DNA from: Clostridiales bacterium
GTDB taxonomy: Bacteria > Bacillota > Clostridia > Peptostreptococcales > T1SED10-28
Assembly: GCA_007118655.1 (NCBI GenBank)
Contig: SKRE01000129.1
Coordinates: forward strand, 1-33,180
DNA length: 33,180 nt
Reading direction: 5' to 3'
Shown piece after piece: positions 17,823 through 26,179 of the stretch. The translations under genes were made by a program, and so were the position numbers. A model generated the notes under the pieces. The model did not search any database. It was not told the DNA's origin and was given only the letters and a program-made list of their open reading frames with translations. Numbering within the stretch: the first letter of the stretch is position 1; each line of letters starts with the position of its first letter.

Positions 17823-18713
17823 ATGAGGGCCTTATCCTTAAAAGGAGAGCCGTTTCGTGAAATTGAGGAAATCTTTACCGCAGATGAAGGGAAAAGAGGC
17901 ATATCTAAACGTCTAAACTCCTATGAAGATTATTATAAGGGACTTCTTTCTCTTTATCAGGGAAAACGAATTTTAATATTAACCGGATTTACGGTTCCGA
18001 AATGTCAGGCAGGGGAAAGTGACGGTCCCCTGGGAACCATTGCCTTGGCAAAAGCCCTGGAGGATTTAGGAAAAGAAGTGTTGATTGTAACGGATCAGTA
18101 TTCGAAAAAAATCCTGGAAGGTCTGAAAAAAATCAAAGAGACCAGCGGCAGCATTTATTCGGTGCCGATTAACGTGGATAAAACAGAGCTGCAGGAGATA
18201 CTGGATCGTTTTAAGCCGACCCATATGATTGCCATTGAAAGACCGGGGAAAGGGATGAACGGGAAGTACCATTCCATGAGGGGCGAAGACATCACCGCCT
18301 ATGTGGGAGACTTGGATCCTTTAATGGAGATGGCGAAAGAGCAAAAAATTACCACGCTGGCCATAGGGGACGGCGGAAATGAAATGGGCATGGGAAAGGT
18401 CCGGGATGCGGGTATTTCCTATGTAGATCAGGGAGAAAAGATATTTGCCACATCCTCAGCGGATTATCTGATTATTGCCGGGGTTTCCAATTGGGGAGCC
18501 TATGGTCTGGTGGCAGGACTTTCGATTCTTAGTGATATGGACCTGTTACAGGGTGAAAAAGAAGAAGTGCGTCTGTTGAAAACCCTAACCGAGCTTGGGG
18601 GGGTCGACGGCTGCAGCAAAGTAAGAGCCATGACGGTGGACGGCTTAAGTTTAGGAACCAACTTAAACCTGTTGCTGGGATTAAAGATGATTATTCAAAA
18701 GAACCTCTCCTAA
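17823..18713 (+). CDS. DUF4392 / D-glutamate cyclase-like protein
   Basis: 'RILILTGFTVPKCQAGESDGPLGTIALAKALEDLGKEVLIVTDQ', 'HMIAIERPGKGMNGKYHSMRGEDITAYVGDLDPL', 'TLAIGDGGNEMGMGKV' match my recollection of the glutamate cyclase-like C-terminal family. RBS AAAGGAGGGG. Confidence 0.85.
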   Translation: MRALSLKGEPFREIEEIFTADEGKRGISKRLNSYEDYYKGLLSLYQGKRILILTGFTVPKCQAGESDGPLGTIALAKALEDLGKEVLIVTDQYSKKILEGLKKIKETSGSIYSVPINVDKTELQEILDRFKPTHMIAIERPGKGMNGKYHSMRGEDITAYVGDLDPLMEMAKEQKITTLAIGDGGNEMGMGKVRDAGISYVDQGEKIFATSSADYLIIAGVSNWGAYGLVAGLSILSDMDLLQGEKEEVRLLKTLTELGGVDGCSKVRAMTVDGLSLGTNLNLLLGLKMIIQKNLS

Positions 18714-18733
18714 GAGACGAGAGGTTCTTTCTT
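18698..18733 (+). terminator. Rho-independent terminator overlapping the end of the D-glutamate cyclase-like gene
   Basis: AAAGAACCTCTC ... GAGAGGTTCTTTCTTT, 12-bp stem. Confidence 0.8.
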
Positions 18734-18856
18734 TGTGCAATTTTGCTGTTAATGGGTATAGAGTATAGGAAAGAATAAAACAAGAGAAAAGCGGATAAAA
18801 AGAATAGAACAAGGGAAAGATGCTAAAAAGTATAAAAGAGAGAGAAGGGGAATGAG

Positions 18857-20080
18857 ATGTTGGGACTGGCCTTAGAAGGCGGAGGCGCAAAAGGGGCTTA
18901 TCAATTCGGTGCATGGAAGGCTTTTCGGGAATTGGGCATGGAATTCGACGGAATTACCGGGACCTCCATCGGAGCCCTGAACGGAGCATTGATGATTCAG
19001 AATGACTATGAAAAAGCCTACGAAATATGGCATGAAATTGCACCGGAAAAAATATTAAACGTGGATTCAAAACTCTACAATATGATTATGGAAACGGGAA
19101 TCAAACCGGATCAAATTCAATTTATACTGGAACAGGCCCAACGGTTTGTAAAGGATGCGGGATTGGATATCGGACCCTTGGTCAAGATGATCCGGGAGGG
19201 AACCAAGGAGGATCTTATCCGGAAGTCGAAAAAGGATTTTGGATTCGTGACGGTGTCCCTAACGGATTTGAAGCCCCTGGAGCTTTTTAAGGAAGAGGTC
19301 CCGGAAGGAAAAATGGCGGACTACTTATTGGCCTCCTCTTATCTTCCGATTTTTAAACCGGAAAAAATCGACGGAAAAACCTTTCTGGACGGGGGATTTT
19401 ATAATAATCTTCCGATTAATATGCTTTACCAAAAGGGGTACAGGAAAGTCGTTGCCGTTCGGCTCATGAGTAAAGGACGAATAAAAAAAGTCAATTTTAA
19501 AGACTTGGAAGTTACGTATATTCAGCCGAAACATGACTTGGGAAATATTTTGGATCTGTCGAAGGAAAAAGCATTATTTAATATTAACCTCGGTTATTAT
19601 GATACCCTCAAGGTGTTTCAAAATTTATACGGGGAAAACTACTATCTGATAGACGGGATCAATGACAGGGAAGGGATCGATTTTTTCCAGGGACTGAAAC
19701 CGGAAACCATAGAAAAAATCAGCAATCTTTTAGGTCTCCACGGAACCCTTCCGAAGAAACGCTTAGTGTTTGAAGAACTTGTTCCAAAACTGATTCAGCT
19801 GTTAGGCTGCAGACAGGAAGTATCCTATGGAGAGATTGTTTTGAAACTCCTTGAAGAAATCGCGGCCTATGAAAATGTGGAACTGTTTAAAATCTACAGC
19901 CTTCAAGAATTTATCCGGGAGATTAATAATCGGGAGGTCACCATGAAAAAAAGTACCGACAGCTTATTTCTAAGCAGCGCATTGCTCCTTCGCTTTAATA
20001 AAGATAAAATCCTGGAAAAAATGATTAAAATCATGCTCACATCGGAAAAGAAATTTCATATTAATAATGGCAGCAAATAG
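18857..20080 (+). CDS. Patatin-like phospholipase family protein
   Basis: Oxyanion motif 'GGGAKGAYQFGAW', nucleophile elbow 'GTSIGALNG', catalytic 'DGGFYNNLP'. Confidence 0.92.
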   Translation: MLGLALEGGGAKGAYQFGAWKAFRELGMEFDGITGTSIGALNGALMIQNDYEKAYEIWHEIAPEKILNVDSKLYNMIMETGIKPDQIQFILEQAQRFVKDAGLDIGPLVKMIREGTKEDLIRKSKKDFGFVTVSLTDLKPLELFKEEVPEGKMADYLLASSYLPIFKPEKIDGKTFLDGGFYNNLPINMLYQKGYRKVVAVRLMSKGRIKKVNFKDLEVTYIQPKHDLGNILDLSKEKALFNINLGYYDTLKVFQNLYGENYYLIDGINDREGIDFFQGLKPETIEKISNLLGLHGTLPKKRLVFEELVPKLIQLLGCRQEVSYGEIVLKLLEEIAAYENVELFKIYSLQEFIREINNREVTMKKSTDSLFLSSALLLRFNKDKILEKMIKIMLTSEKKFHINNGSK

Positions 20081-20097
20081 AAGGGAGGGGGGATCGG

Positions 20098-21537
20098 ATG
20101 ATTTATCTGGGAATCCTTATGGGAATATATGCAGTAACGGTAATTGTGCTTAGTGTCATCATCATACTGGAAAATCGAAACCCTACCCGTACCATGGCCT
20201 GGATTTTGGTATTGATATTTTTGCCCTTGGGGGGAATATTTCTATATTTATATATTGGACAGAACCATCGGAAGAAGAAGACCTTTATTAAAAAAAGAAA
20301 ACAGGATTATCGGGTGCTGAAAAGACTTTTGGACACCCAAATAACCTTTACTCAATTCGGCAGGTTTTTCAAGAAAAATTTCAATGATGCCCGGGCGAAA
20401 ATGATTCCCTTAATTCTACGGAACGGAGACTCTCCCATCACCTTTAATAATGAGGTGAAAATATTAAAAAACGGGGCCCAAACCTTTACGGAAATGCTCA
20501 AGTCCATTGAGAGCGCCCAAGACCACGTTCATATGGAATACTTTATTATTAAGGACAGTGAAATCGGCAGGAAATTTCAACGGGCCCTGATTCGTAAAGC
20601 GAAGGAAGGCATTGAGGTTCGCCTGATTTATGATGCGGTAGGGTCCTGGGAACTTAAAAAAGATTATCTGGAACCCATGAAAGAAGCAGGTGTACAGGTC
20701 CAAGTATTTTTACCCGTAACCCTTCCCTTTTTCGGAAGCCGCTTAAACTATCGAAATCATCGAAAAATTTTAGTGGTAGACGGAAATGTGGGATTTACGG
20801 GAGGCATCAATATCGGGGATGAATATCTGGGTCGAGATAAAAAGCTGGGCTTTTGGCGGGACACCCATGTGAAAATTCTAGGGGAAGCGAATTACGTCCT
20901 CCAAACCATTTTTCTCAAGGATTGGTATTTTGTAAGCAACGAAGAACTGGAGGATCCCCGTTATTTTCCCAGACAGGGATACCAGGGAGAAAAAGGCGTC
21001 CAAATTCTTTCCAGCGGTCCGGATATGTACTGGCACACCATTCAACAGGCCTACTTTACCGCCATTACCGCAGCGCGTAAAAGCGTGTATATTACCACCC
21101 CTTATTTGGTTCCCGATGAAGGGATTCTCACGGCTTTAAAAACGGCGGGACTCCGGGGGGTGGACGTTCGAATACTCCTGCCCAGTGTGGCGGATCACCG
21201 AACGGTTTTCTGGGCATCCCAGTCCCATTTCAAAGAACTGTTGGAGGCGGGAGTGAAAGTCTATCAGTACCAAAAAGGTTTTGTTCACAGCAAAATCATC
21301 ATGACCGATGATCAGGTGACCTCCATTGGGACGGCAAATTTTGATAATCGAAGTCTGGAGTTGAATTTTGAAGTGAATGCCTTTATATACGATGAGAAAA
21401 TTACCAAGCGGGTAAAGGGAGATTTTTTTGAAGATCTTAAGGAGAGCAAAAGAATTCATTTGGAAGAATATGAGAAGCGTTCCACCATGAGTCGGCTAAA
21501 GGAGTCGGCTGCCCGTCTGCTATCCCCGATACTGTAG
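20098..21537 (+). CDS. cls: Cardiolipin synthase (phospholipase D superfamily)
   Basis: Two N-terminal TMs, 'NPTRTMAWILVLIFLPLGGIFLYLYIGQN', two HKD motifs 'HRKILVVDGNVGFTGGINIGDEY' and 'HSKIIMTDDQVTSIGTANFDNRSLELNFE'. Confidence 0.95.
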   Translation: MIYLGILMGIYAVTVIVLSVIIILENRNPTRTMAWILVLIFLPLGGIFLYLYIGQNHRKKKTFIKKRKQDYRVLKRLLDTQITFTQFGRFFKKNFNDARAKMIPLILRNGDSPITFNNEVKILKNGAQTFTEMLKSIESAQDHVHMEYFIIKDSEIGRKFQRALIRKAKEGIEVRLIYDAVGSWELKKDYLEPMKEAGVQVQVFLPVTLPFFGSRLNYRNHRKILVVDGNVGFTGGINIGDEYLGRDKKLGFWRDTHVKILGEANYVLQTIFLKDWYFVSNEELEDPRYFPRQGYQGEKGVQILSSGPDMYWHTIQQAYFTAITAARKSVYITTPYLVPDEGILTALKTAGLRGVDVRILLPSVADHRTVFWASQSHFKELLEAGVKVYQYQKGFVHSKIIMTDDQVTSIGTANFDNRSLELNFEVNAFIYDEKITKRVKGDFFEDLKESKRIHLEEYEKRSTMSRLKESAARLLSPIL

Positions 21538-21582
21538 TGAAACGGAAAAGACCCCTTCGTTGCAGAAGACATTACCTTTTTG

Positions 21583-21640
21583 AAAAAACAGTAAGGAAAA
21601 AGGAGATGCCGAGGCACCTCCTTTTTCTTTACTGTTTTTT
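21583..21640. terminator. Long bidirectional terminator (about 27-bp stem) between cls and the superoxide reductase gene
   Basis: AAAAAACAGTAAGGAAAAAGGAGATGCC-GA-GGCACCTCCTTTTTCTTTACTGTTTTTT; only one G-U and one A-C mismatch in the stem. Confidence 0.9.
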
Positions 21641-21664
21641 AAGTTTTCATGTTGAAAAAATCGA

Positions 21665-22039
21665 TTATTGCACTTCGATTTTTTGGCTGTTTATCCATAA
21701 GCCATGGATGTTACAGTAGCTAAGCGCATAAATCGTTCCGGATTTTTGAAGTTTTACCGAGGTAAGTCCCGTAGGCTCTGTAAAAATATCGCTTTCCCCA
21801 TGGGCAGCAAAATCAAAGCTGGCCAGTTCAATAGGGAATTTCGCTCCGTCGGGATGAAACATCAACTTAAACCAGGAAATGTAATGCTCAAACGTATTGG
21901 GATGCCCAATTGCATCACCGATTGACATTTTTAGTTCGAATTGCTCTCCTGCGGTTACCTTTTCCGGAGCGTGAATAACCGGTACGTGTTTTTCCCCTTT
22001 CCAATCACCTGTTTGAAAAAAAGTTCCAAAACCTTCCAT
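21665..22039 (-). CDS. Class II superoxide reductase (neelaredoxin / desulfoferrodoxin C-terminal domain)
   Basis: 'GEKHVPVIHAP', 'GHPNTFEHYISWFKLMF', 'FDFAAHGES', 'ALSYCNIHGLW' retain the expected His4-Cys Fe-centre ligands. Confidence 0.95.
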   Translation of the reverse strand: MEGFGTFFQTGDWKGEKHVPVIHAPEKVTAGEQFELKMSIGDAIGHPNTFEHYISWFKLMFHPDGAKFPIELASFDFAAHGESDIFTEPTGLTSVKLQKSGTIYALSYCNIHGLWINSQKIEVQ

Positions 22040-22150
22040 AAAATAATCCCTCCTATTAATCTAATTTTTGGTGCTTCACAAAAAGAAGCCTCAGGGTATA
22101 TATAACCAATAATTAGAAAAGATAACAGAAAAGCGTCGATAATATAGGAT

Positions 22151-22807
22151 TTAGTGGGAAAGAAGGGCTCCTCTCCGCATTTGTTTTAATACGGATTGTA
22201 CCTGGGGGACTTGAAGCAGCAAAATGATGATAAAAATTTCCGCTCCGATGAAGGATCCGTTATAGACAATGGAGTAAAGATAATCGTTCCATCCGTCGGG
22301 GGTAAATTCCCGAAAGAAAATAATTCCCGACAAAAAGCTCATGGAGAGTCGGCCTAAACCGCCGACAAGGGCACTGATGCTCAGATGTTTTCTATAGATT
22401 CCCGCAAGTCCCAAGGCTCCATAGGCTAAGGGGTAATCCAGGAAAATCTGCATCCAGTGAACAATATAGGGGTCCTGAATAAGGTTTAACAGGCCCAGGG
22501 CAAACCCTGCCAAAATCCCGGGAAGAGGGCCGAAGGCCACGGCGAAAATAATAATCGGCAGCATACCGGCCAGGGTTACACTGCCCCCCTGGGGCATACG
22601 AAATATGCGGATATAGGATAACAAGAAGGACAGAGCCACACAAAGACTGCCGTAGACCATCACTTTAGTCTGCAACAGCCGGCCTCCCTGACTTTTTCGG
22701 CTGCGATGGAAAAGCAGCAGCATGACAGGGAGAAGAACCATCACTCCCAGGATGACCCATACTTCCAGTGAAAGTTGATCTAGACGAACTTCAAAGTTAT
22801 TGAACAT
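22151..22807 (-). CDS. thiT: Energy-coupled thiamine transporter ThiT (ECF S component) (ORF track starts at 22819; ATG 22807 preferred from RBS spacing)
   Basis: Six hydrophobic segments, 'LSYIRIFRMPQGGSVTLAGMLPIIIFAVAFGPLPGILAGFALGLLNLIQDPYIVHWMQIFLDYPLAYGALGLAGI'; preceded by a TPP riboswitch. Confidence 0.93.
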   Translation of the reverse strand: MFNNFEVRLDQLSLEVWVILGVMVLLPVMLLLFHRSRKSQGGRLLQTKVMVYGSLCVALSFLLSYIRIFRMPQGGSVTLAGMLPIIIFAVAFGPLPGILAGFALGLLNLIQDPYIVHWMQIFLDYPLAYGALGLAGIYRKHLSISALVGGLGRLSMSFLSGIIFFREFTPDGWNDYLYSIVYNGSFIGAEIFIIILLLQVPQVQSVLKQMRRGALLSH

Positions 22808-22856
22808 AAAAAAACACATCCTTTCAAAATTATTAAATAAATTTATCCCTAGGATG

Positions 22857-22886
22857 CAAAAAAGAGTGAATAGAAGTCCTCACTCA
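22857..22886 (-). terminator. Riboswitch expression-platform terminator
   Basis: Minus strand GAGTGA-GGACTTCTAT-TCACTC-TTTTTT between aptamer and thiT. Confidence 0.85.
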
Positions 22887-22889
22887 AGA

Positions 22890-22972
22890 TTGAGCTTCCC
22901 TACGCAGGTACTAACCTACAGGTTTAAAGGGTTGGAGAAAATCCTCTCAGCCAACGGCACCCCTAGCGACGA
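22890..22972 (-). ncRNA. TPP (THI-box) riboswitch aptamer
   Basis: Minus strand reads ...CGCTAGGGGTGCCGTTGGCTGAGAGGATTTTCTCCAACCCTTTAAACCTGTAGGTTAGTACCTGCGTAGGGAAGC..., with GGGGTGC, CTGAGAGG, ACCCTTT-AACCTG and GCGTAGGGAAG consensus blocks. Confidence 0.96.
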
Positions 22973-22978
22973 TATTTA

Positions 22979-23008
22979 ATTATAAAAAGAGTATAACACA
23001 GGGTTCAA
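22979..23008 (-). promoter_or_regulatory. Putative sigma-A promoter for the TPP riboswitch/thiT transcript
   Basis: Minus strand TTGAAC, 18-bp spacer, TATAAT; a TGTTATACT extended -10 also lies inside. Confidence 0.6.
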
Positions 23009-23065
23009 AAAAAGGGAACCTAATCCTATGGGGATATAAGAAAAGCATTTCTGTCCCCGGGGGAG

Positions 23066-24484
23066 TTAGGAGGCGTAAGCTTTTTTTGAAGACTCTTTTT
23101 CAATTTCCCGCTCTTCCTCTTCATCAATAATTTTTTCCTCCCAGTTCCCTTTCAGATAAATTCCCATTCCGATTACACAGATCAGGAAATTGCTCATGAC
23201 CATGGAGTACCAAATGGCATCGGCCCCCAGGTCCGTGAGACGTCCCAGGAGATAGATCATGGGGATCCTCAATCCCCATAGGCGGAACATATTGATAAAC
23301 ATGGAATACATCGTATGGCCGGAACCCTGAAAGGTGCCATTTAATATCTGAAAAATCCCCATTAAAGGTATGGATAATGAGATTAACTGAAGATAATCCG
23401 TACCCAGGGCAATTACCTGGGGGTCCCCGCTGGCAAAGATTTTAATGATGGGCTCGGAGAACCAGAAGGCGATCAGCCCTCCAACGGCCATAAATACGGT
23501 GGACATCAGGATACTGACTTTAAAGGTAGACCGGGCCCGGGGGATTTGATCCGCTCCCAGGTTCTGGCCGATAATCGGTGCAATGGCGTTTCCGATCCCC
23601 ATGGCGGGCATCATCACCACACTGTTGATCCGGTTGCCAATTCCAAAGGCGGCTAAGGCGGATTCGCCGTAACTTAGGACAAACATATTTAAGATGATAA
23701 AGCCGAAGGCCGCCGCGGACTGACCGATGGAAGCGGGAAGACCTACTTTGATAATTTTTTTCAAGACCAGGGGGTCGGGAAGAAGGTATTTTTTTCGAAT
23801 ATTGATTCCGTCTTTTCGGATAAACAGGGTGTATATCCCATAACTCACAAAGATGGCCCGAGAGATTAAGGTTGCCACGGCGGCGCCTTGAATCCCCATA
23901 AAGGGAATGGGCCCAAGGCCAAAGATGAATACCGGGGACAGCACCACATTTAACAGGGAGCCTGCAACATTTAAAATCATGGGGGTGAAGGTATTGCCCT
24001 GTCCCTGCATGATGGCATTATACACAATGAACATAAAGATCACCGGCATCTCTAAAAACATGATGCTGAGATACTGGGAACCGTATAAAAGTACGTTTCC
24101 CTGGCCGCCCATAAGGCTGACGATGGCAGGGGTCAAAAAATAGCCCCCTAAGCCTAGGATGGTGGACAGGACCAGTAAAAATGAGAAAAGCTGGGAAGCA
24201 ACTTTATCTGCCCGCTGTTCCTGATTCGCCCCGATATACTGGGAGATTAACGAGGTTCCCGCCATATTCATGCCCATGGCAACGGAAAGAATCAGAAATA
24301 TTACGGGGAACACCAAGGTCATGGCAGCGACTTCGTCGGAACCCAGTTGACTGACCCAGTAGGTATCGGAAAGATTATATAAGGTTTGGATAAAATTATT
24401 AAACATGATGGGGGCCGCCAGGGCTATGATGATTTTGTGGATTTTCCCATTCAATATCATCTCTTTCTTTTCGGCAAAATTCAT
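23066..24484 (-). CDS. MATE family efflux transporter
   Basis: 12-TM pattern, 'HKIIIALAAPIMFNNFIQTLYNLSDTYWVSQLGSDEVAAMTLVFPV', 'MGMNMAGTSLISQYIGANQEQRADKVASQ', 'PAMGIGNAIAPIIGQNLGA'. Confidence 0.95.
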   Translation of the reverse strand: MNFAEKKEMILNGKIHKIIIALAAPIMFNNFIQTLYNLSDTYWVSQLGSDEVAAMTLVFPVIFLILSVAMGMNMAGTSLISQYIGANQEQRADKVASQLFSFLLVLSTILGLGGYFLTPAIVSLMGGQGNVLLYGSQYLSIMFLEMPVIFMFIVYNAIMQGQGNTFTPMILNVAGSLLNVVLSPVFIFGLGPIPFMGIQGAAVATLISRAIFVSYGIYTLFIRKDGINIRKKYLLPDPLVLKKIIKVGLPASIGQSAAAFGFIILNMFVLSYGESALAAFGIGNRINSVVMMPAMGIGNAIAPIIGQNLGADQIPRARSTFKVSILMSTVFMAVGGLIAFWFSEPIIKIFASGDPQVIALGTDYLQLISLSIPLMGIFQILNGTFQGSGHTMYSMFINMFRLWGLRIPMIYLLGRLTDLGADAIWYSMVMSNFLICVIGMGIYLKGNWEEKIIDEEEEREIEKESSKKAYAS

Positions 24485-24554
24485 AAGCGATCGCTCCTAA
24501 ACTGGATAATACCAGATAATAATTTTAATAAAATTAATTCGTAAGTCTAAATAT

Positions 24555-24582
24555 ATTATAGCATTATTTTTTAAAAATACAA
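24555..24582 (-). promoter_or_regulatory. Putative sigma-A promoter for the MATE gene
   Basis: Minus strand TTGTAT, 16-bp spacer, TATAAT. Confidence 0.5.
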
Positions 24583-24612
24583 AGTAAAAATGGGATTTAT
24601 ACAAGAATTATG

Positions 24613-24685
24613 TTATACACAACATCTTGTGTATACTGGGGATAAAAATACAAAATGAGCACTAAATAAGAAAAAGTTATCCACA
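24613..24685. promoter_or_regulatory. DnaA-box-like cluster including an inverted repeat (TATACACAA-CATC-TTGTGTATA)
   Basis: TTATACACA at 24613-24621; reverse near-box at 24628-24636 (TGTGTATAC); TTATCCACA at 24677-24685; all intergenic. Confidence 0.5.
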
Positions 24686-24870
24686 ATCAGCATTATAAAC
24701 CGAATCTTTGAGGAATAAATGCTTTTGCAGCAGCGGAGGGAAAGAAATCTTTAGAGTGTGAAAATATCTCTAGTAAGAATTCACGGTGTAAGGTACAATA
24801 GAATGGGTAGTAGTATCATTATATACAAAACAGGACTGCCGAGGAAAATATAGAAGTTGAGGTGTAAGCA

Positions 24871-26166
24871 TTGGATAAGGAAGCGATCACAAAACAATTG
24901 ATGAGTATCTTAAGAAACGGAGAAAAGTCTTTGGAGGATGTGAAACTGGGCATTGAAATCGAGCACCTTGTGGTGGGGCAAAAAGATTTTCAATCCGTTA
25001 CTTATTATGAAACCTTAGGAATTGAAACCATACTGAAAAAGCTGGAACGAAAAGAATACAACGGAAAATACGAAGGTAACTACCTGGTGGGCTTAACCAA
25101 AGAGGAAATGGATATTACCTTAGAGCCCGGGGGCCAACTGGAGTTTTCCACCCGACCCTGCATTCATCTTGCCCATATTCTAAAGGTCTATGAAAAATTC
25201 CTGGGAGATGTTCTTCCGATTATTGAAGAACAAAATCAGTATTTACTTGGTGTGGGCTATCATCCCCAGAGCAAAATAAAAGATATTCCCTTTAACCCGA
25301 AGAAGCGGTATGAATACATGTCCGAATATCTTCAAAAAACCGGGAAATATGCTCTCAATATGATGAAGGGTACGGCATCGGTGCAAGTGGCCATTGATTA
25401 TGTGTCGGAAACGGATTTTATAAAGAAATTTCGTGTAGCCAGTTTTTTAACCCCGTTTTTCTATCTGATTACGGACAATGCTCCGATTTTTGAAGGGGAA
25501 ATTTACGATAAATTCAGTGTGCGCAGCTTAATTTGGGATAACACGGATCCCCAGCGCAGCGGAATTATTAAGGGTTCTCTGGACAAAAAGTTCAACTATC
25601 AAGATTATGCGGAGTACTTGCTACATAGTAAGCCGATTTGTATTTTGGAAAACGGAGCGTTAAAGCCCTCGGGGGATCAGCCCCTATGGAGGACATACAA
25701 AGAAAAGGAAGCACTGTCAAAAGAAGAAATGGAACATCTTTACACCATGGTGTTTCCCGATGTCCGGGGGAAAAACTACATTGAAATCCGAATGGCGGAT
25801 TCCATGCCCAAAGCATTGAGTATGGCGTACTTGGCCATGATTAAAGGCTTGTTCTATCATCGGGAAAACCTAGAAGAGCTCTATCACCTGTCCTTGGAAT
25901 ACGGAGACAAAGAAATCAATGCCCTGAAAGAAGCGGTCATTCATCAAGGTTTTGAAGCGCCGTTTAGAGGAAAAGACCTTGGGGTATTCGGCGAGAAAGT
26001 AGTTCGCATGGCGGCGGAAGGGCTGGATAAGGAAGAAGAATCCATGATTAAACCCCTGCAGGAGCTGATATTGAACAGAGAAACCTACGGTCAGCGGATC
26101 AAACAGAAATATAAAACAAATGGAATTGAAGGACTGTCAGACCTGCTCGTTACAAAAAAAAGCTGA
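24871..26166 (+). CDS. Glutamate-cysteine ligase-like protein (GCS2/plant-GCL/EgtA-type superfamily)
   Basis: TTG start. 'KLGIEIEHLVV', 'DITLEPGGQLEFSTRPCIHL', 'MMKGTASVQVAIDYVSETDFIKKFRVASFLTPFFYLITDNAPIFEG', 'VRSLIWDNTDPQRSGI' correspond to GCS2-type motifs. Confidence 0.85.
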   Translation: MDKEAITKQLMSILRNGEKSLEDVKLGIEIEHLVVGQKDFQSVTYYETLGIETILKKLERKEYNGKYEGNYLVGLTKEEMDITLEPGGQLEFSTRPCIHLAHILKVYEKFLGDVLPIIEEQNQYLLGVGYHPQSKIKDIPFNPKKRYEYMSEYLQKTGKYALNMMKGTASVQVAIDYVSETDFIKKFRVASFLTPFFYLITDNAPIFEGEIYDKFSVRSLIWDNTDPQRSGIIKGSLDKKFNYQDYAEYLLHSKPICILENGALKPSGDQPLWRTYKEKEALSKEEMEHLYTMVFPDVRGKNYIEIRMADSMPKALSMAYLAMIKGLFYHRENLEELYHLSLEYGDKEINALKEAVIHQGFEAPFRGKDLGVFGEKVVRMAAEGLDKEEESMIKPLQELILNRETYGQRIKQKYKTNGIEGLSDLLVTKKS

Positions 26167-26179
26167 AGGAGGTATGGAT

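Noticed and set aside
18681-18914. Minus-strand ORF of 77 aa, rich in Phe/Leu/Ser
   Set aside because: Translation of the complement of the purine-rich leader; hydrophobicity is compositional.
21704-21925. Plus-strand ORF of 73 aa opposite superoxide reductase
   Set aside because: Antisense shadow of a gene with intact metal ligands; no good RBS.
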